Source: Phycisphaerales bacterium | GTDB lineage: Bacteria > Planctomycetota > Phycisphaerae > Phycisphaerales > UBA1924 | DNA: 32,213 bases | Direction: 5' to 3' | Assembly: GCA_029260555.1 (NCBI GenBank) | Contig: JAJDCZ010000029.1 | Location: 1 to 32,213 of the forward strand | In this document: positions 25,523 to 32,213 of the stretch, one piece after another | How positions within the stretch are numbered: position 1 is the stretch's first letter | Layout of the letters: every line of letters begins with the position of its first letter | Notes under the pieces: model-generated | The model's database searches: none | What the model was told of the DNA's origin: nothing | What the model saw: the letters and a program-made list of their open reading frames with translations, nothing else | Made by a program: the position numbers and the translations under genes

Positions 25523-26278
25523 ATGCGATGTCTTGTAGCCATCCCCGTTTACAACGAACAAAAATATGTCGCTCATGTGCTCGAGCGCGTGCTGGGTTAT
25601 GCGTCTGACATCCTCGTCATCGACGACGGCTCAACTGATGCCACCCCCTCCATCGTCGCTGGCTTTCCTGTTGAAGTCATCCGTCATGCGACCAATCGCG
25701 GGTATGGCCGATCGTTGCTTGATGCTTTTCGCTGGGCTGCTGTGGATCAGTTCGACTGGATCATCACCATGGACTGCGACGATCAGCATGAACCCGAAGC
25801 CATCCCGAGATTCATCCAGGCAATCCAGCGCAACGATGCTGACATCATCAGTGGCTCGCGTTATTTAGTGACCGATGAAAACGGCGATTCCCCGCCGCCT
25901 CAGCGCAGAGCGATCAACCTTCAGATCACCGATGAACTCAATGAAAGACTCGGGTTGACACTCACCGACGCGTTCTGTGGCTTTAAAGCCTATCGCGTCG
26001 AGTCACTCCGCAATCTTGAGCTTGATGTCGATGGCTATGCATTTCCCATGCAGTTCTGGGTGCAGTCTGTCGCTGCGGGCTTGACCATCCGTGAACTTCC
26101 CGTGCGCTTGATCTACAACGATGCCAACCGTTCGTTCGGCGGGCCTCTGGATGACGCAGGTATTCGCGTTGATCACTACCGCTCACATCTGGTTCGCGAG
26201 CTGGTTCGTCTTGAAGACAAGCTTCCCGCTTCTGCGCTGGTCGATCTGGAAGTTGCCAGCGCATGTTGTCGCAGATGA
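25523..26278 (+). CDS. Family 2 glycosyltransferase (DPM synthase-like)
   Basis: This is a 251-residue, soluble GT-A fold glycosyltransferase. It has the usual start LVAIPVYNEQKYVAHVLERV, the nucleotide-sugar motif VIDDGSTDAT (about 32-41), NRGYGRSLLDAF, the metal-binding TMDCDDQHEPEAI (about 84-96) and SGSRYL. No membrane anchor follows, unlike many polyprenyl-phosphate members. The later segment LTDAFCGFKAYR, with FPMQFWVQSVAAGLTIRELP, is common in dolichol/undecaprenyl-phosphate mannosyl- or glucosyltransferases. AGGAG lies 10 nt before the ATG. G and C are roughly equal in this gene, unlike its C-rich left neighbours. Donor and acceptor are unknown. Confidence 0.9.
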   Translation: MRCLVAIPVYNEQKYVAHVLERVLGYASDILVIDDGSTDATPSIVAGFPVEVIRHATNRGYGRSLLDAFRWAAVDQFDWIITMDCDDQHEPEAIPRFIQAIQRNDADIISGSRYLVTDENGDSPPPQRRAINLQITDELNERLGLTLTDAFCGFKAYRVESLRNLELDVDGYAFPMQFWVQSVAAGLTIRELPVRLIYNDANRSFGGPLDDAGIRVDHYRSHLVRELVRLEDKLPASALVDLEVASACCRR

Positions 26279-26334
26279 GCCCGGCATTGGCAAGCTTCTG
26301 TTGTGACAATGTACATTTGAGCACGATCCTCAGC

Positions 26335-27732
26335 ATGAATGCGCTGAATCGCGTACCGTCTGGCATGACAGGCTCGTCAGCAGACATGACCCTCAAGCCC
26401 GAGCCAAAGCTCTGGTCGCTCTTGGCGCAATCGCACCCGATATCTGCCAGGCAAATGCAGTTTCGTGCACAACTCGGGCTCAATACTGATCGGCCCATCG
26501 TAATGACAGGCCATCAGGCGCAGATATGGCACCCGGGCGTTCTCAGCAAGTATCTGGCGAGTGGCAAACTCGCAACTCAGATCCAGGGCGACAGCGTCTG
26601 GCTCGTGGTTGATCACGATACCAACGATCCCACAACCATCCCAGTACCAACACGACGAGAAGATGGTTCGCTGCATCGCTATTTCTGGCATCTTGATCCT
26701 GCACGAGTTGGCAAGAGTCCATTGATGACTCAGCCTGCAATCACACCAGCGCCATATGAAGGGCCACAGCCTGCAAACCAGCGCATCGCTGAGGGCATCA
26801 ATGCGATCACTGAAGCATTGAACGCTCATCGCGATTCGACCTCTATTGCCATGCAGTTTGCTAAAGCATGTCGTGATCTTGTCTCGGATCGGGTTGAACC
26901 TGCATCGATTGTTTTTGCAAGCGATCTTGCACGCACGGATTTGTTCGCTGAGCTTGTTGACAGGATGCGTGATGATCCTGAAGCTTGCATTCTGGCGTAC
27001 AACCAGGCGGTGCGTGATCATCCTCAGGCCAATCTCAAGCCTTTGTTGATGAATGCTGTGCAATATGTGTATGAACTTCCCCTCTGGCAGCTCGATCAGG
27101 ATCAGAATCGGCAGGCTGTGTATGTGGAACATCTCGAACAAGCTACAGAGTTGATGCTCATGCCAAAGGCGCTCTTGATGACCGCGATTGTGCGCCTTGG
27201 CGGGTGCGAGTTGTTCATCCATGGCACCGGAGGCGGCATCTACGAGCAAGTCGTCGACCAATGGCTCACCAACTGGCTCAACAGCGATGCATCTCCTGCA
27301 CCGTACACCGTCGCAAGTGCCACGCTGGTACTGGATCTGCTCGATGGCATCGAAACTGACGAGCATGACGCTGCCAGAGCGGTATGGCAAGCACACGCCG
27401 CAAGGCATCGTCCTGAGATGCTCGAAGATGACGCTGCTGCTCATGCTAAGCAATATTTGCTGGACCAGATCGCTCAAGAGCCTCGCAGCTCAACGAAGAG
27501 GCACGCGCTCTACCGCCAGATGCACGAACTGTTGAAAAAGACCCGGCAGACCCATGCCTCGAGCCTGCATGACTATGAAAAGAAAGCACTGCGTGCTCAA
27601 AGGCAGGCGGAGAATGCCGCCATTGCAGCAGATCGGACCTGGGCATTTGCTTTTTACGAAAAAGAGCAACTCGAGGGACTGGCCTTGCAGTTGAGTGATG
27701 CTCTGAGCCCAAACCGGGATCTTGATGAATAG
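26335..27732 (+). CDS. BshC-like protein (putative cysteine-adding enzyme of low-molecular-weight thiol synthesis)
   Basis: About 465 residues from the ATG at 26335; the frame is open to 26263, overlapping the previous gene, and no start has a ribosome site. The early segment PIVMTGHQAQIWHPGVLSKY, then VWLVVDHDTNDP, parallels the BshC pattern of TGQQ...GPLY...K followed by VPVFW...EDHD. The C-terminus carries a long coiled coil (about 390-445; LLKKTRQTHASSLHDYEKKA), also a BshC trait. BshC joins cysteine to GlcN-malate in bacillithiol synthesis. No BshA or BshB gene is in the window, and residues differ from classical BshC, so a related but different reaction is possible. It starts 56 bp after the glycosyltransferase stop and ends 9 bp before the binding-lipoprotein gene. 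Confidence 0.6.
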   Translation: MNALNRVPSGMTGSSADMTLKPEPKLWSLLAQSHPISARQMQFRAQLGLNTDRPIVMTGHQAQIWHPGVLSKYLASGKLATQIQGDSVWLVVDHDTNDPTTIPVPTRREDGSLHRYFWHLDPARVGKSPLMTQPAITPAPYEGPQPANQRIAEGINAITEALNAHRDSTSIAMQFAKACRDLVSDRVEPASIVFASDLARTDLFAELVDRMRDDPEACILAYNQAVRDHPQANLKPLLMNAVQYVYELPLWQLDQDQNRQAVYVEHLEQATELMLMPKALLMTAIVRLGGCELFIHGTGGGIYEQVVDQWLTNWLNSDASPAPYTVASATLVLDLLDGIETDEHDAARAVWQAHAARHRPEMLEDDAAAHAKQYLLDQIAQEPRSSTKRHALYRQMHELLKKTRQTHASSLHDYEKKALRAQRQAENAAIAADRTWAFAFYEKEQLEGLALQLSDALSPNRDLDE

Positions 27733-27741
27733 GATCAAGGC

Positions 27742-28740
27742 ATGAACCTGTCACGGCTGATGTGTAAACAACGCTGGAGTGCTGATTTTACTGCGGAGAT
27801 TACAAAAACCGCGGGCATATGGTGTGCGATTGCTGGCCTGATGCTGATCTTTGCAACGGGTTGCAATCAGCAGGCTGACGAATCAGAGCTTTCCTTGCAG
27901 CCTGTGCCTGCAGGTGAGGGCACGCGCGTTGTAGTGCTCAGCCCAGCCCTTGCCATCACGATGACGGATCTGGGTCTGGATGATCTGATCGTGGGCAAGC
28001 ATGCGTATGACATGACGCTTGGCGATGCGGTTGCGGTGTGTGGCGATCAGATGGGCATTGACTATGAAGCGTTGATCCGGGTTCAGCCTACGCATGTGCT
28101 TCTGGAATGGGGATCACGCGAGTTTCCAGGCAAGCTCATGAAACTTGCAAAAAAGGGTGGGTGGGAGGTTCGAAGTTTTACGCTGAGCACGCTTGAGGAT
28201 ATTCGAAGCTCTGCTGTGGAACTTTGGCAGCTCTTTGGTCCTGAAGACGGACCCGATGAGCCTTATCTTGTCGAGCAGATGGATCGGGCACTGCGTGACC
28301 GGGGGCAGGTGAGCCAACAGGCGGGGCGGGTTTTGCTGTTGATGGCTGTGGACCCTCCTGCAATGCTGGGGCCGGGGTCGTTTCATCATGAGATTTTGCT
28401 TCGGCTGGGCGCGATGCCTGTGGTCACAGAGGGTCAGCCTTATGCAGAGTTGACGGCTGAGGATCTGCTGAGGCTGGCTCCAGACACGATTGTGCTGCTT
28501 CGCCCTCGGCACCCCCAGGCTGAGCCAATGAGAGGTACAGACTGGGACATGATCGAGCCGATGCTGGGCATTTTGGCAGGGCTATCGATTCCTGCGGTTC
28601 AGTCGCATCGGGTGGGGTTCATTGATGATCCGTTTTCGCTCACGCCGAGCAGTGTGGTGATTGATCTGGCTGATGAACTGGCCCAGGTACTGGCCGAGTT
28701 GGGGGAACACGCGGCGGGAGATAAGCGGGAAGGTCCGTGA
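27742..28740 (+). CDS. ABC-type cobalamin/siderophore substrate-binding lipoprotein (BtuF-like)
   Basis: This is a 332-residue protein. A rather long N-terminus (about 25 residues) precedes the hydrophobic core IWCAIAGLMLIFATGC, with the lipid-attached Cys at 41. The mature part is a class III periplasmic-binding fold: VVVLSPALAITMTDLGLDDL, IVGKHAYD, VCGDQMGIDYEALIRVQPTH, VLLEWGSREFPGKL and the helix-linked C-lobe VLLLMAVDPPAMLGPGSFHH, ending with DPFSLTPSSVVIDLADEL. BtuF/FhuD-like proteins deliver vitamin B12 or iron chelates to BtuCD-type importers, but no permease is in the window. AGGA lies about 8 nt before the ATG. It begins 9 bp after the BshC-like gene. Confidence 0.82.
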   Translation: MNLSRLMCKQRWSADFTAEITKTAGIWCAIAGLMLIFATGCNQQADESELSLQPVPAGEGTRVVVLSPALAITMTDLGLDDLIVGKHAYDMTLGDAVAVCGDQMGIDYEALIRVQPTHVLLEWGSREFPGKLMKLAKKGGWEVRSFTLSTLEDIRSSAVELWQLFGPEDGPDEPYLVEQMDRALRDRGQVSQQAGRVLLLMAVDPPAMLGPGSFHHEILLRLGAMPVVTEGQPYAELTAEDLLRLAPDTIVLLRPRHPQAEPMRGTDWDMIEPMLGILAGLSIPAVQSHRVGFIDDPFSLTPSSVVIDLADELAQVLAELGEHAAGDKREGP

Positions 28741-28837
28741 GGGCATGTTACAGATGTGCGGTTTCCTGACCGCTTCCTCACGAACGCAGATTGTAAGAAA
28801 TGGTTTTGGCTCGTTGGCGTCGTAACAGCGACCTACG

Positions 28838-30709
28838 ATGCAAGCCATGAGTGATTCCAACGAACGACGATTTGATCCGGTTGATGTTCTCAGCGAGCGT
28901 TTTGGCGATGCCATTGCGCGGGCGTTTCCTGAGCTGGATGGGCCGGTTAATCCATTGATCAGTGCTTCCAAACAGCCCAAGTTTGGCGATTTTCAATCCA
29001 ATGTTGCCATGTCGCTTGCCAAGCGTGTGGGCATGAACCCGCGAGAGGTTGCCCAGAAGCTCGTTGCAGAGCTTGATCTTGGGAATCTGGCAGAACCTGC
29101 TGACGAGGGGTCGATCGCGGGACCGGGGTTTATCAATGTGAAGCTGCGGGGGCAGGCGCTGGCGGAGCTACTCCTGGAGATGGATCAGCAGGATCTGGGG
29201 ATCTCTGTGCCTGAAAGCCCGGGGACGGTGGTGATCGATCTGTGTGGCGTGAACCTTGCCAAGGAGATGCATGTCGGGCATCTGCGCGCCACGGTCATCG
29301 GCGATGCTCTGGCAAGAGTCTTTGAACGCCTGGGCTGGCGCGTGATTCGTCAGAACCATGTGGGCGATTGGGGGCTTCCCATCGCAATGGTGACCCAAAG
29401 CCTCGCAGAGCAGATGGAGAAAGGATTGGTTGATCATGACAAGCTGACGCTGGCACAACTTGAGATGCTCTATCGGTCAGCTCAGCGGGCATGCAGCGCT
29501 GATGCCAGGGGTCTTGAGATGGTGCGCAAGCATGACATGGGTCCTAAAGCTCTTGCAGAGCTTGAAGAGCAGGTTTGCGGCGCACAAGAAGCTCTGGAGC
29601 GCGCCAAGCAAACGCTGGTTTGGCTGCAGGGGGGCGATCCTGAGACAGTGAAGATATGGAAGAGGATCTCGCAGATAACCATGGATGAATGTCTGCGACT
29701 TTGCAGCAGGCTGCACACGCGCGTGACCGAATCAGACAGTGCTGGTGAATCCAGCTATGCCACGGACCTTGGCGAGGTTGTGGATGATCTGGTCAAACGG
29801 CAGATCGCAGAGGAATCTGACGGGGCACTCGTTGTGCGGGTTGATGGAGCCAAAGAGCCTTGCCTTGTGCGCAAGAGTGATGGCGGATTTTTGTATGCGA
29901 CGACGGACATGGCTGCGATTCGCAGGCGCGTACAGGAGTTTGGCGCTGACCGTGTTATTTATGCTGTCGATGCCAGGCAGAGTTTGCATTTTCGACTGGT
30001 TTTTGCAGCTGCCCATCGAGCGGGATATACAACAAAGCCCGGCACGGATGAACCGGCGGTTCTGGAGCATGCTGCGTTTGGGACGATTCTGGGCGAGGAC
30101 AATCGGCCGTTCAAAACACGGTCGGGAGACAATGTCAAACTCAATGATCTCCTGGACGAAGCGGTGGCTCGAGCGGAACTGGCTGTGGGCGAAAAGAATG
30201 CGAGTCTGGGTGAAACAGAACGGCAGCAGATCGCAGAGGCTGTGGGTATTACCGCGATCAAGTATGCCGATTTATCCAATGACCGAATCCGTGATTATGT
30301 TTTCAGCTTTGATCAGATGCTGGCGTTTGAGGGGGACACCGGGCCTTACCTTTTGTATGCCTTGGTGCGTACACGAAGCATCATGCGCAAGGCAAAGGAA
30401 GAAGGGATTGAGTTTGATCCGGGAGCAGAGCTGCTGATCAATGAGCCTGCTGAGAAGACCCTGGTGCTGACAATTTTGCGCTATCCAACGGTTGTGCGAG
30501 GTGTGGCAGAGGCGTTGGAGCCTCACCGTTTGTGCTCGTATCTGTATGATCTGGCGACAGCCTATAGCGTGTTCTTTGATCAATGTTCTGTGCTGCGTGC
30601 GGATAGCCAAGAGGTGCGTGCATCCAGGCTGCGCTTGTGTGATCTGACATCGCGCGTGCTGGCTGACGGGTTTGGCGTGTTGGGATTTCCCGAGCTGGAC
30701 CGGATGTAA
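28838..30709 (+). CDS. argS: Arginyl-tRNA synthetase
   Basis: This is a 623-residue protein that joins arginine to tRNA-Arg. The N-terminal Add-1 domain (about 15-125; SASKQPKFGDFQSNVAMSLA, GPGFINVKL) is followed by the catalytic core, with HVGH at 145-148 in NLAKEMHVGHLRATVIGDAL and QNHVGDWGLPIAM. Further markers are YATTDMAAIRRR, IYAVDARQSLHF, and FKTRSGDNVKLNDLLDEA in place of a KMSKS loop, as in many ArgRS. The anticodon-binding part has LAFEGDTGPYLLYALVRTRS and the C-terminus RVLADGFGVLGFPELDRM. A helical insert of about 50 residues (205-260) follows the first catalytic part. An ATG three codons later (28847, MSDSNER) is an equally good start. The gene is clearly G-rich on its coding strand. 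Confidence 0.96.
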   Translation: MQAMSDSNERRFDPVDVLSERFGDAIARAFPELDGPVNPLISASKQPKFGDFQSNVAMSLAKRVGMNPREVAQKLVAELDLGNLAEPADEGSIAGPGFINVKLRGQALAELLLEMDQQDLGISVPESPGTVVIDLCGVNLAKEMHVGHLRATVIGDALARVFERLGWRVIRQNHVGDWGLPIAMVTQSLAEQMEKGLVDHDKLTLAQLEMLYRSAQRACSADARGLEMVRKHDMGPKALAELEEQVCGAQEALERAKQTLVWLQGGDPETVKIWKRISQITMDECLRLCSRLHTRVTESDSAGESSYATDLGEVVDDLVKRQIAEESDGALVVRVDGAKEPCLVRKSDGGFLYATTDMAAIRRRVQEFGADRVIYAVDARQSLHFRLVFAAAHRAGYTTKPGTDEPAVLEHAAFGTILGEDNRPFKTRSGDNVKLNDLLDEAVARAELAVGEKNASLGETERQQIAEAVGITAIKYADLSNDRIRDYVFSFDQMLAFEGDTGPYLLYALVRTRSIMRKAKEEGIEFDPGAELLINEPAEKTLVLTILRYPTVVRGVAEALEPHRLCSYLYDLATAYSVFFDQCSVLRADSQEVRASRLRLCDLTSRVLADGFGVLGFPELDRM

Positions 30710-30782
30710 ATACCAGTGTTGAACAGGAGTGGCACGCGTGCGTCCTAGATGTATATCGCAGTGGATTTCTCATGAAGCCCTG

Positions 30783-30838
30783 ATTCCCGGTGCAACACTA
30801 CTCGATTCGCAGCATCGCAGTAGTGTTGCACCGGGAAT
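30783..30838. repeat. Long perfect inverted repeat (20-bp arms)
   Basis: Arms 30783-30802 and 30819-30838 are exact inverse complements, enclosing 16 bases. Within the loop CGAT and ATCG can pair after a bulged C, extending the stem to 24 pairs with a seven-base loop. There is no T-tract on either side. It lies 73 bp past the argS stop and could end that transcript with factor help, be the remains of a small mobile repeat, or be a protein-binding site. No second copy was noticed in the window. Confidence 0.85.
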
Positions 30839-30854
30839 ATCTTGGCAGGACGAT

Positions 30855-30886
30855 TAAAAAACAAGCCCGGACCGGTGTCCGGGCTT
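30855..30886 (-). terminator. Rho-independent terminator of the dockerin-tailed gene
   Basis: On the minus strand AAGCCCGGAC pairs with GTCCGGGCTT around a four-base loop, then GTTTTTT follows. A 10-bp GC-rich stem plus T-tract is a textbook terminator, 43 bp past the stop of the minus-strand secreted-protein gene. Confidence 0.9.
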
Positions 30887-30928
30887 GAGAGTTAGTGAAG
30901 GGAAGTTCTTGCGAGTTGCGTCGTCAGA

Positions 30929-31759
30929 TCAGTTGCAACCACGATTGAACTGCACGATGAACTCAAAGAAATCCAGTACATCAATGATGCCATCGTTATT
31001 CAGGTCGGCTGCCAGATCACCAGCGTTGAACAGGCGGATGAACTCAAAGAAGTCCAGCACATCGACAACGCCGTCGCCGTTCAGATCGACAGGGCAGTTC
31101 TGAGGGTTGCCACCAAGACGCAGCGCGATGGGTCCTGAGGGGAAATGCTGTGCAAAATTGCCATTTTTAATGGAATAGGATGCCAAACCGTTGGGTGCAT
31201 TGAAAATGGCACTCCAATGGTCATTAGACCCGGGTATCTCGGTTCCAAAGAAATACTGAACACCATCATTGAGAGTGAAAGGCGTAACAGCTACATCGGC
31301 CCAGTTCACCACGAATGGAACGCCATTCTGGATACTGGCTGAAGCGATGGGGTTTGCCAGATCTGGCTTGGTATTGTCTGCTGGATCTGTGGGATAAATC
31401 ACGCCTTCGTATGTTGATGGTGTGCCGGTGACATACCAGCCATCGGTTCCGATGCTGCAGATTGTCCAGTCGCCAGCGAGTACGAAGGGCTGATAGACGG
31501 ACCACAGATCACCGCCGCCGGGGCGGCCGACGGTTCGACCCGTATTAAGAATTGTGGCATCGCCTGATTCGTAAGCAAATGTAGCACATGGGCCTTGCTG
31601 GGAGTTGGAATCGGGAACCTGAACCACGACAGGCATATCAGATGTCACCACCGTGTCACCTTGGGTGGTTGAATACACTTGCTGGGCAGTTGCGGGGATT
31701 GCAAAGGCTGCAATACCAATTGCCAGAACGGACGAAACGAGTGACTTGCTGATTTTCAT
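30929..31759 (-). CDS. Secreted protein with a dockerin-like (EF-hand pair) C-terminal tail
   Basis: This is a 276-residue protein. A clear signal peptide (MKISKSLVSSVLAIGIAAFA, cleavage likely after IPATA) is followed by a beta-rich domain of about 190 residues with no recognised catalytic motif (VDFWSV-type aromatic segments, FVLAGDWTICSIGTDGWYV, YFFGTEIPGSNDHW). The last 55 residues hold two calcium-loop repeats, DLNGDGVVDVLDFFEFIRLF and DLNNDGIIDVLDFFEFIVQF, after NCPV and ending RGCN. Two Cys flank the pair. Such tails are common on many secreted Phycisphaerae proteins and resemble type I dockerins. GAGGAG lies about 7 nt before the ATG. It has its own promoter and terminator, so it forms a single-gene unit. 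Confidence 0.88.
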   Translation of the reverse strand: MKISKSLVSSVLAIGIAAFAIPATAQQVYSTTQGDTVVTSDMPVVVQVPDSNSQQGPCATFAYESGDATILNTGRTVGRPGGGDLWSVYQPFVLAGDWTICSIGTDGWYVTGTPSTYEGVIYPTDPADNTKPDLANPIASASIQNGVPFVVNWADVAVTPFTLNDGVQYFFGTEIPGSNDHWSAIFNAPNGLASYSIKNGNFAQHFPSGPIALRLGGNPQNCPVDLNGDGVVDVLDFFEFIRLFNAGDLAADLNNDGIIDVLDFFEFIVQFNRGCN

Positions 31760-31838
31760 TTGAACGGTCTCCTCTTCGAGTTCAGCTGTGAGTCGGCATA
31801 CAAAGCCTCCAGAGTGCGTTTTATCACAACCAACAATT

Positions 31839-31868
31839 AGAATACCTTATTTTGAACCACCGTGTCAA
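31839..31868 (-). promoter_or_regulatory. Promoter of the dockerin-tailed gene
   Basis: On the minus strand a perfect TTGACA (31863-31868) is followed after 18 bp by TATTCT (31839-31844). This is about 80 bp upstream of the ATG at 31759, giving a leader of roughly 70 nt that ends in a strong GAGGAG ribosome site. Confidence 0.6.
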
Positions 31869-32012
31869 GGCTTTTCCCAAGGCTATAAATGCATAATGCA
31901 AAGCGTATATACATATCGGCTTCCCCTTTAAGCGGTTCTTTCTCTCCGTTTCAATTGACCAGACCTGCTTGCAAACTGATATTCCTACTCTTGAATGTTT
32001 CCTGTTTGGTAT

Positions 32013-32045
32013 AAAAACGACCCGTACAGAGCTTCTGCACGGGTC
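32013..32045 (-). terminator. Rho-independent terminator, minus strand
   Basis: On the minus strand GACCCGT and ACGGGTC arms, with an inner CAGA/TCTG pairing and one mismatch, are followed by GTTTTTAT. It should end a minus-strand transcript that enters from the right edge of the window. No convincing coding end was found before it. The rest of 31869-32012 shows no gene. Confidence 0.7.
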
Positions 32046-32059
32046 GGGGTGGATCTTGG

Positions 32060-32213
32060 AGTTATATCAAGACCTAGAGCAGCCCAACTGAATTCGTAGC
32101 GCAGGTTTGGCGCATGGTCGGTTGCGCCTTGTGGCGTGGCGTTGTATGTTCACGGCTGGCCCTTGGACCGGGCCGGGAAGGAGCCATCAATGGCCGCACC
32201 GCTCTCACAGGAT
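32060..32213 (+). ncRNA. Possible partial small RNA with an SRP-RNA-like tip (weak)
   Basis: At 32169-32200 the plus strand reads GGACCGGGCCGGGAAGGAGC followed by CATC. This resembles the tip of bacterial SRP (4.5S) RNA, normally GGTCAGGTCCGGAAGGAAGC followed by AGCC. Flanking GGCC and GGCC bases can pair, and GGCGCA/TGCGCC at 32107-32126 form another hairpin. The match is not exact: the loop has an extra G and the AGCA side is AGCC. The molecule would run off the window. The minus strand is an alternative, since a terminator for that strand follows at 32013-32045. Confidence 0.25.

Noticed and set aside
25360..25608. 82-residue plus-strand open frame
   Set aside because: Covers the DnaA box gap and runs into the glycosyltransferase in another frame; no coding character.
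26377..27477. 366-residue minus-strand open frame
   Set aside because: Antisense to the BshC-like gene; no domain and no ribosome site.
32074..32213. Minus-strand open frame entering from the right edge and stopping at TAG 32074
   Set aside because: The 46 residues are Arg/Pro/Thr-rich with no recognisable end of a protein; the terminator at 32013-32045 may instead serve an RNA or an unseen gene.

Overview
The window looks like a chromosomal segment from a member of the Planctomycetota, most likely the class Phycisphaerae. Three things point there: a secreted protein with the paired 'DLNGDGVVDVLDFFEFIRLFN' type dockerin-like tail common in that class, a 23S rRNA gene that stands apart from any 16S gene, and several large planctomycete-style membrane proteins (a PilM with a long extension, and a PqqD-like/M50/HlyD protein). 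This is inference from sequence features; no database was searched.

Layout. 1-1913 is the 5' two thirds of a 23S rRNA gene on the minus strand, with its own boxA and promoter at 2138-2302 and no 16S or tRNA upstream. 2368-8048 is a minus-strand type IV pilus-like inner-membrane operon: PilM with a PilN-like extension, then two single-span proteins. 8295-10096 is a MEMO-family protein carrying an N-terminal PqqD-like domain, plus a small membrane protein. 10302-11096 (plus strand) holds a small conserved-looking protein and a CusF-like copper-binding lipoprotein. 11438-13713 (minus) holds a family-4-like uracil-DNA glycosylase without its Fe-S cysteines and a dicarboxylate/amino acid:cation symporter.

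13847-21067 (minus) is the most unusual block: four tightly packed genes coding for a HlyD-like adaptor, a GAF-domain HlyD adaptor, a PqqD-like/M50 metalloprotease/HlyD fusion, and a short SecA-like ATPase. I read it as a candidate export or envelope apparatus that has no ABC or RND pump of its own in the window. A divergent plus-strand gene codes for a DegT-type sugar aminotransferase. Next come a STAS protein with a 77-residue partner (minus), and a lone MalK-type ATPase with an unknown protein (plus).

25523-30709 (plus) carries a GT2 glycosyltransferase, a BshC-like protein, a B12/siderophore-type binding lipoprotein and arginyl-tRNA synthetase. A long perfect inverted repeat, the dockerin-tailed secreted protein (minus), a terminator and a weak SRP-RNA-like sequence at the right edge close the window.

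A feature at larger scale: the plus strand is strongly C-rich left of about 25.3 kb whichever strand the genes are on, and becomes G-rich right of about 27.5 kb. Most genes left of the switch run leftward and most right of it run rightward, and the 213-bp gap at 25310-25522 contains a perfect DnaA box beside a T-tract. Together these suggest a candidate chromosomal replication origin.
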